DNA from: an uncultured Acidobacteriota bacterium
GTDB lineage: Bacteria > Acidobacteriota > Blastocatellia > RBC074
DNA length: 64,000 bases
NCBI GenBank assembly: GCA_902825875.1
Contig: CADECP010000002.1
Coordinates: 1 to 64,000 of the forward strand
Reading direction: 5' to 3'
Part shown: in pieces, positions 36,301-46,177 of the stretch
Numbering within the stretch: position 1 is the stretch's first letter
How the letters are laid out: the number at the start of each line of letters is the position of its first letter
The notes under the pieces: model-generated
Told to the model about the DNA's origin: nothing
Database searches by the model: none
The model's input: the letters and a program-made list of their open reading frames with translations, nothing else
Position numbers and translations under genes: made by a program

Positions 36301-36941
36301 CTTACGATATTGGCTTTGGCGGCCTGGATCACGTGCTGGCCGGCGGACGCAACGTCAACATTCTGGTGCTGGATACAGAGGTTTACTCGAACACGGGCGG
36401 CCAGATGTCCAAAGCCACGCCGCGTGCCGCCGTCGCCAAGTTCGCCGCCGGAGGCAAGCACGCTCGCAAAAAAGATTTGGGCTTGATGGCGATGAGTTAC
36501 GGCAATGTTTACGTCGCCGGCGTGGCAATGGGCGCGCGCGACGAACACACGCTGAAGGCCTTTCTGGAAGCCGAAGCTTACGACGGAGTCTCGCTCATCA
36601 TCGCTTACAGTCACTGCATCGCGCACGGCATCAACATGACCACGGCGATGCAAAACCAAAAAGCCGCCGTCAACGCCGGGCATTGGCTGTTGTATCGCTA
36701 TCACCCTGAACATGAACACGCGCTGTCGTTGGATTCGCCCGCGTTGAAAGTCCCGATTGAAAATTATTTGCTGATGGAAAACCGCTTCAAGATGTTGACC
36801 AAGAGTCATCCAGGCGAAGCCGCGCGGTTGTTTGAACAGGCTCAGCAAGACGTGACGGCGCGGCGGCGGTTGTATGAATCGTTGGTGTCGCATCAAGTCG
36901 CTTCGGTGGAATCCAAAAACAATGCGGAGGGTAAGGAATGA
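33384..36941 (+). CDS. nifJ: Pyruvate:ferredoxin (flavodoxin) oxidoreductase
   Basis: This single-chain 1185-residue PFOR converts pyruvate and CoA to acetyl-CoA and CO2 with reduced ferredoxin. The order of domains is standard: alpha part at the start ([31 protein letters not shown]), gamma-like middle part, a two-cluster ferredoxin domain ([12 protein letters not shown] and [12 protein letters not shown], about 690-770), cysteines near [10 protein letters not shown] for the third cluster, and the thiamine diphosphate domain ([32 protein letters not shown]). The start is a GTG. The stop overlaps the next gene by 4 bases. A PFOR suggests anaerobic or microaerobic metabolism in part of the life cycle. 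No nitrogenase genes are nearby. Confidence 0.97.
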   Translation: [1185 protein letters not shown]

Positions 36942-37939
36942 GTTTGCAGACCAACTATCTGGGAATGACTTTGCGGACGCCGTTGGTCGTGTCCGCTTCG
37001 CCGCTGTCGCAGAATCTGGACAACATCAAACGCATGGCTGACGCGGGCGCTTCCGCCGTCGTGTTGTATTCGTTGTTTGAAGAGCAATTGATGCTGGAAC
37101 GTTACGAACTGCATCACCACTTGACGCACGGAACCGAAAGTTTTGCCGAAGCCTTGAGCTTTTTTCCCGAACCGGAGTTTCTGCAATTCGGGCTGGATGC
37201 TTATCTGGAACACATTCGCCGCGCCAAACAGGCGGTGGACATTCCTATCATCGCCAGTTTGAACGGCACAGCGTTGGGGCGTTGGACGGAATCCGCCAAA
37301 CGCATTTACGAAGCGGGCGCGGATGCCTTGGAACTGAACATTTATTCGATCCCGACTGATCCTGAACTCACAGGCGCTGAAGTCGAGCAGAATTATTTGG
37401 ACATCGTCGCGGCAGTGAAAGCCGCCGTTAAGATTCCTGTCGCCGTGAAGCTCGGTCCGTTTTTCAGCAGCTTCGCCAACATGGCACGGCGGCTGGACAA
37501 CGCGGGCGCGGATGCGCTGGTGCTGTTCAATCGGTTTTATCAACCCGATTTCGATCTGGAAGCGTTGGAGGTGAAGACGAATGTGCTGTTCAGTCGCTCG
37601 TCGTCCATTCGATTGCCGCTGCGTTGGATAGCGATCTTGTATGGACAAATCCGCGCGCAACTGGCCGCCACCAGCGGAGTGCATTCGGCGATAGATGCTT
37701 TGAAATTGTTGATGGCTGGCGCGAACGTGACGATGCTGTGTTCGGTGCTTTACGAACGCGGATTGCCGCAAATCGGTTTGATCGAACGTGCGATGCTGGA
37801 ATGGATGGATAAGCACGAATACGTTTCCGTCGCTCAGATGCGCGGCAGTTTGAGTCAGCTTCATTGCTCAGACCCGACAGCTTACGAACGCGCGTTGTAT
37901 GTGCAGGCTGTTCACACCTTCAAACCACAAGACCTTTGA
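36938..37939 (+). CDS. Dihydroorotate dehydrogenase-like flavoprotein
   Basis: The 333-residue protein has the class 1 DHOD TIM-barrel pattern: NYLGMTLRTPLVVSASPLSQNLDNIKRMADAGASAVVLYS, PIIASLNGT, GADALELNIYSIPTD, VKIPVAVKLGPFFSSF, NAGADALVLFNRF and a C-terminal glycine-rich part (SGVHSAIDALKLLMAGANVTML). Annotated relatives are often called DHOD-like because the catalytic cysteine or serine loop differs from PyrD, and this is so here. The ATG overlaps the nifJ stop codon (ATGA), so the two are translationally coupled. It may pass electrons between the PFOR system and an unknown substrate rather than make orotate. Confidence 0.88.
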   Translation: MSLQTNYLGMTLRTPLVVSASPLSQNLDNIKRMADAGASAVVLYSLFEEQLMLERYELHHHLTHGTESFAEALSFFPEPEFLQFGLDAYLEHIRRAKQAVDIPIIASLNGTALGRWTESAKRIYEAGADALELNIYSIPTDPELTGAEVEQNYLDIVAAVKAAVKIPVAVKLGPFFSSFANMARRLDNAGADALVLFNRFYQPDFDLEALEVKTNVLFSRSSSIRLPLRWIAILYGQIRAQLAATSGVHSAIDALKLLMAGANVTMLCSVLYERGLPQIGLIERAMLEWMDKHEYVSVAQMRGSLSQLHCSDPTAYERALYVQAVHTFKPQDL

Positions 37940-37956
37940 GAAAATTGCCAAATGAA

Positions 37957-37998
37957 CAACGCAGGAAGAAGCGAAGTCAGCCACTTCTTCCTGCGTTG
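37957..37998. terminator. Bidirectional terminator between convergent genes
   Basis: CAACGCAGGAAGAAG (37957-37971) and CTTCTTCCTGCGTTG (37984-37998) form a perfect 15-bp stem with a 12-base loop. It lies between the stop codons of the plus-strand DHOD-like gene and the minus-strand NHL gene. Confidence 0.85.
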
Positions 37999-38008
37999 AT
38001 TGCCACGC

Positions 38009-41000
38009 CTACTTGATCGTGATGGTGACGGTGTTGGCGGTTTTGCCATCCACTTTCAGCACCACGTCTACGGTTCCTTTGCCAATCAAACTGCGATCAA
38101 TCAGCAGATTTGCTTGATCGAGTCCGATTTGCCCCGGAGTCGCTCCGACGAAAAACACCGGAGCATTGACTCCGCCAATGGTGGCGCTGGTGTTCGACAC
38201 GTCTGTCAATCCGCGCAAGCCGGTTCCGAACGGAATCAGCAGCACGATGTCGCCCGCGGGTCCGAGGTCAATTGGCCCGGACGCGGATTCAAACGTGTCC
38301 ACTCCGGCGGCATTGCGGCGAAAGACGACTGCCGCCGCCGGGCCGGTTCCGCTGGAATTGACGCTGAATAAACTCGGCGCAACGTTGGAAACCATTACCG
38401 ACCCGATGACCGTTTCGCCCGAAGGATTTGTCACAGTCACCGTCGCCAATCCCGCAGCAGTTCCACCGGGAATCTGGTAATTCACCTGATCCGGCGAAAC
38501 GAAGAACAGCGGAGCCAGGCGTTCGACGTTCAGATTGTCGCGCACCTTGACCGTGGTTCCGCCCAGCGCAGTCGGCAGCGGCAACGAATTCGCCACCACC
38601 ACAGATGACGCCAAACCGGGGCCGAACCCGGCCACGATTTCTTCTGGAGCTACGCCTGCCATTTGCGAAAAGCTGGCGGCGGATACCGTCGCAATCGTTC
38701 GCAAACCGTCCGCCGGTCGAGTGCGTCGCACACGATTGACCGAACTGTCGGAGATAAACAGGTTGCCCGATCCATCAACAGCGACTGCAACCGGGAAGCT
38801 CAGATTCGTTGCGCTTGGTGTCGTGCCGTCGCCGTTGAATCCGGCGGTTCCTGTCCCGACGACAGTTGTGATGACGCCTGTGTTGGTGGTGATTTTGCGA
38901 ATGCGGTGATTGCTGCGATCCGAAAAGAACAAATCGCCCGCTGCATCCACGACCATAAACGACGGGAACGACAAGCTGATTTGTGCATTAGCCGATTGCC
39001 CGCCATCACCGCTGAAACCTGTCACGCCGGTTCCGGCAATGGTCGAAATCTTCTTGTCAGCGGCGTTGACCTTGCGGATGCGGTTGTTGCCTTGATCGGC
39101 GATGTAAATGTTTCCGGCGGCATCAACGGCTACACCGGTCGGCAATGACAGATCGGCTTCAGTCGCCAATCCGCCATCGCCCGAAAATCCGAACAGGCCT
39201 GTTCCGGCGACTGTGCTGATTTTGCCGTCGGCAACAGTGATTTTGCGGATGCGATTGTTGCTGCGGTCGGCAATGTACAGGTTGCCGTCTTTGTCCACAG
39301 CCAGACCTTGCGGCCCAGCCAGTTCGGCGTCTTTGGCCAAAACGCCGTCGCCGTTGTATCCGCCGAAACCGACGCCGGTTCCAGCCACCGTGGTGATGAC
39401 GCCGTCGGGCGCGACTTTGCGAACGCGATGCGTGTTGCTGTCGCTGATGTAAACATTGCCTGCGGCATCAATCGCCACTCCGGTCGGCGAATTGAATGTC
39501 GCGTCTTTGGCTTGTCCGCCGTCGCCGCCCGAACCGACTTCACCGGTTCCGGCAAAAGCCGTGATGACTCCTGCCGGAGAAACTTTGCGAACGCGACGGT
39601 TCAGGTTGTCGGCGAAAATCACGTTGCCCATTGCGTCCACCACCAACCCGCGAGGCGTCCACAATGCTGCTGCGTTTGCCGGGCCGCCGTCCGCGCTGTT
39701 GGCCGCAGCACCGGTTCCGGCCAGAGTCACGACAACTTGCGGAGCCTGGTAATTCACCATCAACACCGCAGAACCGGCGTTGCCGCTGGCATCCCACGCG
39801 GTGACGGTGATGTTGTTGACGCCCGGCAACAAGGTCACGGATGAAATTGACCACGAAGCCGTGCCGATGGCAGTGCCGCTACCGCCGCGGTCATTGCTCC
39901 AACGAACCAGTGTGACAGCGCCGTTGTCGTTAGCAGTTCCGCCTAACGCAATCGGATTGGTTGTCGCGGTGAAACTGCCAGCCGGAGCCGGTGACGAAAT
40001 GGCTACGGTTGGCGAAACGGTATCGGGGCTAAGCGCGTTGGCGATGCGGCGAACGCGGAAATTGTCTCGGTCAGAGAAAAAGACATTGCCCGCCGCGTCC
40101 AACGCTATGCCGGTCGGCGCGCTCAATCGCGCCAACGTCGTTGACGAACCATCCGGCGAAAATCCGCTGTTGCCGCCCGCCAGCGTATTGATAGCGTCGT
40201 TGTTGACTGTGACCCGGCGAATTCGCAAATTGCCGCGATCCACAATGTAAATGTTGCCTGCGGAATCCAGCGCGATGGATTGCGGGCCGCTCAGAGCCGC
40301 CGCCGTCGCCAGAATTCCATCACCGTTGAAAGCCGTGTTGCCGTTTCCGGCAACGGTGTTGATGACTCCGTCGGCGGTGACTTTGCGAATGCGGTTGTTG
40401 CCTGTCGCGCAGATGTAAATGTTTCCGGCGTCATCCACCACAACATCGGTTGGCAAAGACAGGTTGGCCGCGGTTGCTTGCCCACCGTCGCCGCTGAAAC
40501 CGGACGTGCCGGTTCCGGCAACTGTGGAAATAGTGGCGCCGCTGGCAGCGACTTTGCGAATGCGATGGTTGTTGGAATCGGCGATGAAAATGTTGTTGTC
40601 TTTGTCTACGAACACATTTTCAGGGCCGTTGATGCGAGCGTTGGTTGCCGCTCCGCCGTCACCGTTGAAACCAGTGTCGCCGGTTCCGGCAATTGTGGTG
40701 ATGACGCCGGTTGCCGCATTGATTCGGCGAACGCGGTTGTTGCCCCAATCGGCAATCAACAGGTTGCCGTTGCGATCCAGCGCCACGCCAAGCGGCTGGT
40801 TCAACTGTGCCGAAGTCGCAGGGCCGTTGTCGCCGCTGAAACCTTGCGTACCGTTTCCGGCAACCGTCGTGATGACGCCGTTTGTCGCCACACGCCGAAC
40901 GCGGTGATTGTTCAGATCGGCGAAGTACAAATTTCCCGCAGCATCAAAAGTCATGCGAATCGGACGGGAAATGTTGGCGGTGATTGCCGCTCCATTGTCG

Positions 41001-44000
41001 CCGCTGAATCCGTTGACGCCGGTTCCTGCCACAGTCACAAACGCGCCGGGCGGAGTGACATTGACGGTCAGAGTTCTGGCCTGACTGATATTGCCAGCGT
41101 TGTCGGTCGCCAACACTGTGATTTCGTTGCTGCCGCCGATCAACGGAGCAGAGAATGCCCAGTTTGTGGTTCCGCTTGCCGTGCCGCCGAATCCACGATT
41201 GGTTCGCCAGGTAACCGCGGCGACGCCGACATTGTCGGTTGCCGTTCCGCTCAAAACGATGGCGTTGGCGTTGCTGGTGGCGGTTGGCGTATTCGGAGTC
41301 GTAATGCGAACAGTCGGCGCGTCAAGATCGAAAAATCCGTCTTGCGTGACGGTGAAACTGCGACCGGCGATGTTCACCGTGCCGAAGCGTTGGCCGATGG
41401 CAGTGTTGGCGGCGACTTTCAAACTGACTGTGCCGTTTGACGAACCGCCAGCGCCGCCGGATTGAATCGTGATCCAGGATGAATTGCTCTCCGCTCGCCA
41501 ATTGCAACCGCCGGGAGCGACCGTCACGTTGACGGTCAAATCGCTTCCCGCCGCTGCAACTCTGTCACCGGTTTTCGACAGCGCGAAGCTGCAACCGCTC
41601 ATGTTGGCTGTGACTTTGAACGCTCCACGACCGTGCGTGAAAGCGTACAGCGAAGTCACTCCATTGACCGTGTTCAGCACCAGCGTTTCAGTGACCACAT
41701 TGGCGAAACCGGTGTTTTCCACCGTCCAGGTAGCTCCGCCGTCAATCGAAACAAACACGCCCAGATCGGTTCCGACATACAACCGCGCGGTGTTCGACGG
41801 ATCAACGACTATGCAATGCGCGGGAATATCCGGAATGCCTGCTCCGCCTGTGCCATCAATCGCCGACCACGATTCGCCCGCGTTCGTTGTTTTCCAAACG
41901 TGCGAACCGCCGAACGTAGAGTAAGTCGCATAAGCGATGTTCTTGTCCGTCGGATCAAACGCCACCCACGAAACCGTTCCGGTGCGTGGACGCGCTGACC
42001 GTTCAAAGCTGGCTGACAATGGATTGATCGGCGACAACGCCAAAGCTCGCGTGGTGCGAGTGATCGAACCGTCGCCCTGGCCAAACAGCGCGTAATTGGA
42101 ATCGGTCGGCGCAACGGCGAACGCGCTGAGCGCACTGGTCGAACCGGTGACGCTTGATGGCGAGCCAAGCTGTTCCCAGAACGTCATTTTGTTCGAGCGG
42201 AACAACAATGTGCCGCCGGTGTAAAACCGCGCCGGATCGCTGGGGTCTTGCACCATGGGCGTGATGAACGAAACGCTCCCAGCCAGGCCGAAAGTTACGG
42301 TCGAAAACGTCGCTCCGCCATCGGTGGATTTGCGGAATCCTGCGCCCTGTGTCGAGACATACAGTGTGCTGGGATTCAAAAAATCCACTGCGGAATATCC
42401 GCCGTCGGCCAGGAAAATCATTTTCCATTTGTTGGAACCGTCGGTGTCGTTTCCGCGCGGAGTTCCGTTGTCCTGCGTGCCGCCCAGATAAGTCTTGCCG
42501 TCCGGGTACACCGTGCCGTGATAGAACTGCGTCACGCCGTAGCCATTGTTCAGCGGCGTCCAGGCGACTTTGTTGTTGCGCGCATCGCAGGCGGCGAACT
42601 GGCCGGTGGAAACCTGTGCGCGAGCATTGCTCGTTTTCCAGATGCCTCCGTCGTTGCCGACGAACAATTGCTGGTTGGTGGTTCCGTTGTATTGCGGGTG
42701 GAAAACCATGAAGTGTTGGTCGGGGTGAACCTGGTTGTCTTTGCCGTAAATCAGCGAACCGCCGAAGCTTTCATAAGCGAAAGCTCCGAAGCCCCAATTG
42801 GCTCCGCCGTCGTCGGAGCGCACCAGGTCAATGCTGCCCACCCAGACGCGATTGAAATCCGCCGGGTCAACCGCAATCGTCAGGTCGTACCACGACTGGC
42901 CGCTGAAATCGTTTGCCGTTCCGTTTTTACAGGCGACGGAACTGGCAAACGGAGGATTGGACAGAATCGAAGTGTTGACTTTGTTGGCGTCGGTGTTGCG
43001 AACCATAGGCGTAAACGAACCGCCGCCATTGTCCGAACGGAAAAACGCATGCAGGCCGTGCGTGTAAGCTCCGCTGAACGCCGCCGAAACGGCATAAACG
43101 ATGTTTTGATTCGACGGAGCGACTGCGACTGCCGTGCGTCCCATGCCGGTTTCGGACAAGGCCACGTCCCAGCTTCCGCCAGCTTCAGCATTCGATTTTC
43201 GATAAATTGTGGATTGCGTGAAGTTGCCGCAAGCGGCAAACACGAAGTCAGTTTGTTGGTCTGTGCGCGCCGCCAGATCAAGACAGCCGCCATTGACTGT
43301 GACTGGCAAAACAGCCGTCCAGTTCAAACCTTCGTCGGTCGAGCGCCAGACACCGGATCGAGTCGCAGCGTAAATGCGGCGGCTGTCGTTGGTGCTGACT
43401 ATGATGTCGTTGACGTAATAAAAATCGGATGTGGCCGTGTTGGCCAACCGTGACCAGGTGGCTCCGGCGTCAATGGATTTGAAAATTCCGGCTCCACGAA
43501 CGCCGTCGGCGTTGGAAAATCCTTCGCCGGTTCCGGCGTAAATCGTATTGGCGTTTTTGGGATCAAAGGCCATGCAGGTGACGGCGATGTTGGCGATCAA
43601 ATCGGCAATCGGAGTCCAACTGGTTCCGCCGTTGGTGGTTTTCCAGATGCCGCCCGCCACTCCGGCGGCAAACATGGTGTTCGGGTCGTTCGGATTGATG
43701 ATGATGGTGCGCGTGCGTCCGCCGATGTTGCCGGGGCCGAGCGGCGTCCACGTTCCCAAGCGCGGCTGTTCGGGAGAGCTTTTCAATTCTTCGCGCGACA
43801 GCAGCCGGTTTTCAGCAGTCGAAAACACTTCCATTCGTTGCATTGCTTCCTGAGCTTCAAAGTATTTTTCGACCGGCAATTCGGTTTCGCCTTCGGGCAG
43901 GCGTTTCCGCAAAAAGTACTGAATCGCCTTGTCCGGTTCGTCGGCTTTTTTGACGTGATGTTTGCGGGCTTTGGCATCGGCTGATGTGCCGAATTGGTTT

Positions 44001-44317
44001 TCGCCGTCGTTGACCCATTGGCCGAAAAATTCCTGCACCGGATCGGCGTTCAACAATTGCAGCCAATTTTCATTCGCTGATTGAGCGGCTCCGCCAAATT
44101 CCGTCGGCAAATTGGCAGGGGAATTTTGTCGAGATTGTTTGGGAGCGGTCTTTTTGGAAATTCGTTTGCTGACAGGTTTGGGTTTGGCTTTATCGCCACT
44201 TCGTTTTTGGTCGGCAGCAGCATTTGAAGTCAGAAAATACGCTGCTGTCGCTGCAACCAGACAGAGCGCCAGGCTGAAGCGAAGATTTGTTTTCAAAAGA
44301 CGGGCAAGTGCCTTCAT
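38009..44317 (-). CDS. Giant secreted multi-propeller protein (BNR, BACON, NHL, TIGR03437)
   Basis: This 2102-residue protein has a signal peptide (1-36). BNR/sortilin-like repeats follow at about 185-890 ([38 protein letters not shown]). A BACON-like domain ([14 protein letters not shown]...RSFTVTQDG) spans about 900-985. An Ig-like Big domain ([21 protein letters not shown]) precedes six NHL units, then a second Ig-like domain ([21 protein letters not shown]) precedes six more, each unit with (A)GTG..GF.GDGG and NIYIADxxNxRIRKV. The end is a TIGR03437 domain (about 1870-2102). GGAGGAC precedes the ATG. It may act in surface binding or secretion; no enzyme motif is seen. Confidence 0.93.
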   Translation of the reverse strand: MKALARLLKTNLRFSLALCLVAATAAYFLTSNAAADQKRSGDKAKPKPVSKRISKKTAPKQSRQNSPANLPTEFGGAAQSANENWLQLLNADPVQEFFGQWVNDGENQFGTSADAKARKHHVKKADEPDKAIQYFLRKRLPEGETELPVEKYFEAQEAMQRMEVFSTAENRLLSREELKSSPEQPRLGTWTPLGPGNIGGRTRTIIINPNDPNTMFAAGVAGGIWKTTNGGTSWTPIADLIANIAVTCMAFDPKNANTIYAGTGEGFSNADGVRGAGIFKSIDAGATWSRLANTATSDFYYVNDIIVSTNDSRRIYAATRSGVWRSTDEGLNWTAVLPVTVNGGCLDLAARTDQQTDFVFAACGNFTQSTIYRKSNAEAGGSWDVALSETGMGRTAVAVAPSNQNIVYAVSAAFSGAYTHGLHAFFRSDNGGGSFTPMVRNTDANKVNTSILSNPPFASSVACKNGTANDFSGQSWYDLTIAVDPADFNRVWVGSIDLVRSDDGGANWGFGAFAYESFGGSLIYGKDNQVHPDQHFMVFHPQYNGTTNQQLFVGNDGGIWKTSNARAQVSTGQFAACDARNNKVAWTPLNNGYGVTQFYHGTVYPDGKTYLGGTQDNGTPRGNDTDGSNKWKMIFLADGGYSAVDFLNPSTLYVSTQGAGFRKSTDGGATFSTVTFGLAGSVSFITPMVQDPSDPARFYTGGTLLFRSNKMTFWEQLGSPSSVTGSTSALSAFAVAPTDSNYALFGQGDGSITRTTRALALSPINPLSASFERSARPRTGTVSWVAFDPTDKNIAYATYSTFGGSHVWKTTNAGESWSAIDGTGGAGIPDIPAHCIVVDPSNTARLYVGTDLGVFVSIDGGATWTVENTGFANVVTETLVLNTVNGVTSLYAFTHGRGAFKVTANMSGCSFALSKTGDRVAAAGSDLTVNVTVAPGGCNWRAESNSSWITIQSGGAGGSSNGTVSLKVAANTAIGQRFGTVNIAGRSFTVTQDGFFDLDAPTVRITTPNTPTATSNANAIVLSGTATDNVGVAAVTWRTNRGFGGTASGTTNWAFSAPLIGGSNEITVLATDNAGNISQARTLTVNVTPPGAFVTVAGTGVNGFSGDNGAAITANISRPIRMTFDAAGNLYFADLNNHRVRRVATNGVITTVAGNGTQGFSGDNGPATSAQLNQPLGVALDRNGNLLIADWGNNRVRRINAATGVITTIAGTGDTGFNGDGGAATNARINGPENVFVDKDNNIFIADSNNHRIRKVAASGATISTVAGTGTSGFSGDGGQATAANLSLPTDVVVDDAGNIYICATGNNRIRKVTADGVINTVAGNGNTAFNGDGILATAAALSGPQSIALDSAGNIYIVDRGNLRIRRVTVNNDAINTLAGGNSGFSPDGSSTTLARLSAPTGIALDAAGNVFFSDRDNFRVRRIANALSPDTVSPTVAISSPAPAGSFTATTNPIALGGTANDNGAVTLVRWSNDRGGSGTAIGTASWSISSVTLLPGVNNITVTAWDASGNAGSAVLMVNYQAPQVVVTLAGTGAAANSADGGPANAAALWTPRGLVVDAMGNVIFADNLNRRVRKVSPAGVITAFAGTGEVGSGGDGGQAKDATFNSPTGVAIDAAGNVYISDSNTHRVRKVAPDGVITTVAGTGVGFGGYNGDGVLAKDAELAGPQGLAVDKDGNLYIADRSNNRIRKITVADGKISTVAGTGLFGFSGDGGLATEADLSLPTGVAVDAAGNIYIADQGNNRIRKVNAADKKISTIAGTGVTGFSGDGGQSANAQISLSFPSFMVVDAAGDLFFSDRSNHRIRKITTNTGVITTVVGTGTAGFNGDGTTPSATNLSFPVAVAVDGSGNLFISDSSVNRVRRTRPADGLRTIATVSAASFSQMAGVAPEEIVAGFGPGLASSVVVANSLPLPTALGGTTVKVRDNLNVERLAPLFFVSPDQVNYQIPGGTAAGLATVTVTNPSGETVIGSVMVSNVAPSLFSVNSSGTGPAAAVVFRRNAAGVDTFESASGPIDLGPAGDIVLLIPFGTGLRGLTDVSNTSATIGGVNAPVFFVGATPGQIGLDQANLLIDRSLIGKGTVDVVLKVDGKTANTVTITIK

Positions 44318-44440
44318 TGAAGTCCTCCGTGAAATGATGGTTGTGATTGGGATTATGCTCTAAAACTATTTAGTCGTTTCAGAACATGAACTTGTCGAAG
44401 TTGAGGCGATATTGGCATTCGATCTGAGTTTGAAGAGATG

Positions 44441-44517
44441 GTGTCAGTAGCCCGCGCGTAAGCAAGGGCTTGGCCCTGTGTAAACTAAGCCCTTGCTTAC
44501 GCGCGGGCTACTGACAC
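44441..44517. repeat. REP-like inverted repeat, copy 2 (perfect 31-bp stem)
   Basis: The arms at 44441-44471 and 44487-44517 are exact reverse complements around a 15-base loop. The left arm starts GTGTCAGTAGCCCGCGCGTA. The element ends 4 bases from the stop codon of the cohesin gene on the minus strand, beyond which lies the giant NHL gene, so it may also end transcription. It is the same family as 6181-6286. Confidence 0.9.
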
Positions 44518-44521
44518 TTTG

Positions 44522-46093
44522 CTATCGTCGAGTGATCTCAATCAACGTGCGGAAATTGTCACCATTTGCATTGGTGACGATGACGGTTGCTGTTCCTTCT
44601 GCAATTCGATCAGAGATGATGCAATTTAGAATGGTTGGTGAAACATAAAGCAGCCGGGCGGGCAGAGCATTGCCTCGACTATCAATCACTGTCACTGAGG
44701 TTCCAGACAGCGAATAGGCATCGTCGCCGAATGATGATTCAATTCCCGACGACAGATTGTCTCCGACAATTGAGAGCGCGTCTTGCCCTCGGCTGTTTTT
44801 CGTCAAGAGCGCAATGAACGATTTCGATTCCTGGCCTTCGACGGAAAAGTTGCCAATCAGCGGATTGGCTTCCACGTCGGCCATTTCGCGTCGAACCGGA
44901 AAGTCGCCAAAGTCGAATTGCAAGGCTAAGCCTTTGCGACTGGCAATCGGCACGAATTCGCAGACCACCAATTCCTGCTCGCCGCGAGCAATCGTTTTGC
45001 CAATCGGCATTGCCAGAGCAACGCCAATTCGTCCCTGGTCAGCCTGAGTCGAATTGATGTGCAGAACGGCTTCGTTGGCATCGCGTCCGGCTTTGACACT
45101 CAGCAAGCGCCAGTGCGAAGCATTGAAGATCAAGCTGAACCCAAGTGCGTTTTCGTTGCCGCGCGCTTCGATTTCTATGGAGAGAGAGGTTGGGAATCGG
45201 TCGTCCGGAGTCGGGAGTCGGCGCGCCTGAACCTTTGGCGCGTTAGGAGTTAAGTCTGCGGGTGACAACCGGCCACCGGCCACTGGCCACCGACCACCAT
45301 CTGCCAGCGAAGAACTTGTAGCCATTGTCGGGCCGCCCGCCGGAGTCGCAGCATCAAGCGCGGCGGCGTACCGTCCGGCTTGAGTCCAATCAATGATCGA
45401 AATTTTCCCGTCGCCCAATCCGCTTCGTGGCGCGCAATCGGCACGTTGAAATTCGTTGCCGGGCGCAGGCGTATCAATTCCAGCAACGAACAATCCGACC
45501 TGTGTCCAATCTGTGATGGTAACGACTCCGTTGTTGTCGCCGTCTGGTCTGGGTTGAACGTCTGCTTCGAAACCTTTGGTCAAATTGACGGCTCCGCCGG
45601 TGAAAGTCGCCGCCAGCGGATTGGCCGTGATGTCAGCGACTTCGCGCACGACTGGCTGATCTCCGAAGCCAAGATTGGTCGTTCCGAAATTCGCACTGGC
45701 GGCAACTGAAAACGTCACGACAGCCATTTGCTGAACTCCCGCCGTGAATTTCTGGCTGGCAGGAAATGCCAGCGCCACGCCAAATCTACCTTGCGCGGCT
45801 TGACCGGCGTTGCTGTTGATTGTTGCGCCGGTCGCGCCGCTGCCCAGCATGACTTGCGGATTGCTGAGCACCGCCGCATCAAACGTCAGACTGAAGCCGA
45901 TGGCGTTTTCATCGCCTTGCGAAACAATTTCGATGGGAATGTTGATCGTTCCGCCGACTGCGCCGCTGGCTGCGGCAACGCGAACGATTCGGGCTTGAGC
46001 GGCGACCGATTGGCTGCCGGTTGAAATGTGGTGAATAGCGACGCTGCCGAATACCACACAGCAGAGCAGGAAAACGAGATTACGGGGGGTCAT
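44522..46093 (-). CDS. Secreted protein with two cohesin-like domains and a dockerin-like EF-hand pair
   Basis: This 523-residue protein begins at ATG 46093 (AGGAGGAA upstream) with a signal peptide (MTPRNLVFLLCCVVFGSVAI). A cohesin-like domain at about 35-165 (GGTINIPIEIVSQGDENAIGFSLTFDAAVL...GVALAFP) is followed by a dockerin-like calcium pair (DGDNNGVVTITDWTQVGLF and LGDGKISIIDWTQAGRY). A linker made from a GGTCGGTGGCC repeat leads to a second cohesin-like domain (LSIEIEARGNENALGFSLIFNASHW...GVALAMPIG). The end (IESSFGDDAYSLSGTSVTVID...LLYVSPTILNCIISDRI...VTNANGD) resembles TIGR03437. It is encoded with the giant NHL gene, 204 bases upstream of it. It is probably a cell-surface or extracellular scaffold. 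Confidence 0.85.
   Translation of the reverse strand: MTPRNLVFLLCCVVFGSVAIHHISTGSQSVAAQARIVRVAAASGAVGGTINIPIEIVSQGDENAIGFSLTFDAAVLSNPQVMLGSGATGATINSNAGQAAQGRFGVALAFPASQKFTAGVQQMAVVTFSVAASANFGTTNLGFGDQPVVREVADITANPLAATFTGGAVNLTKGFEADVQPRPDGDNNGVVTITDWTQVGLFVAGIDTPAPGNEFQRADCAPRSGLGDGKISIIDWTQAGRYAAALDAATPAGGPTMATSSSLADGGRWPVAGGRLSPADLTPNAPKVQARRLPTPDDRFPTSLSIEIEARGNENALGFSLIFNASHWRLLSVKAGRDANEAVLHINSTQADQGRIGVALAMPIGKTIARGEQELVVCEFVPIASRKGLALQFDFGDFPVRREMADVEANPLIGNFSVEGQESKSFIALLTKNSRGQDALSIVGDNLSSGIESSFGDDAYSLSGTSVTVIDSRGNALPARLLYVSPTILNCIISDRIAEGTATVIVTNANGDNFRTLIEITRR
45190..45310. repeat. Repeat-derived linker inside the cohesin gene
   Basis: GGTGACAACCGGCCACCGGC, then CACTGGCCACCGACCACC (45259-45298), are degenerate tandem units of the GGTCGGT family seen at 15161-15221. 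A partner GTCGTCCGGAGTCGGGAGTC lies at about 45200-45219, giving loose self-complementarity. On the coding strand this makes the linker DGGRWPVAGGRLSPADL and PTPDDRFPTSLS between dockerin and second cohesin. Confidence 0.6.
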
Positions 46094-46113
46094 GCGTTGT
46101 TCCTCCTGGGGAG

Positions 46114-46177
46114 AGTTCACAGTTGGCAGTTCGCAACCTGAGTCTCTGGAAATCGCTGTGAACTGCCAGCTTTCAAT
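46114..46177. repeat. Self-complementary AGTTCACAG/GGCAGTT repeat
   Basis: AGTTCACAGTTGGCAGTTCG on the plus strand faces GCTGTGAACTGCCAGC about 20 bases later, whose complement again contains GGCAGTTCACAG. The element fills the gap between the ggt stop codon and the ribosome site of the cohesin gene and overlaps the last codons of ggt. Confidence 0.6.

Noticed and set aside
33384..36941. Part of a nitrogen-fixation cluster
   Set aside because: nifJ is a general PFOR name. No nifHDK or assembly genes accompany it, and the neighbour is a DHOD-like gene.
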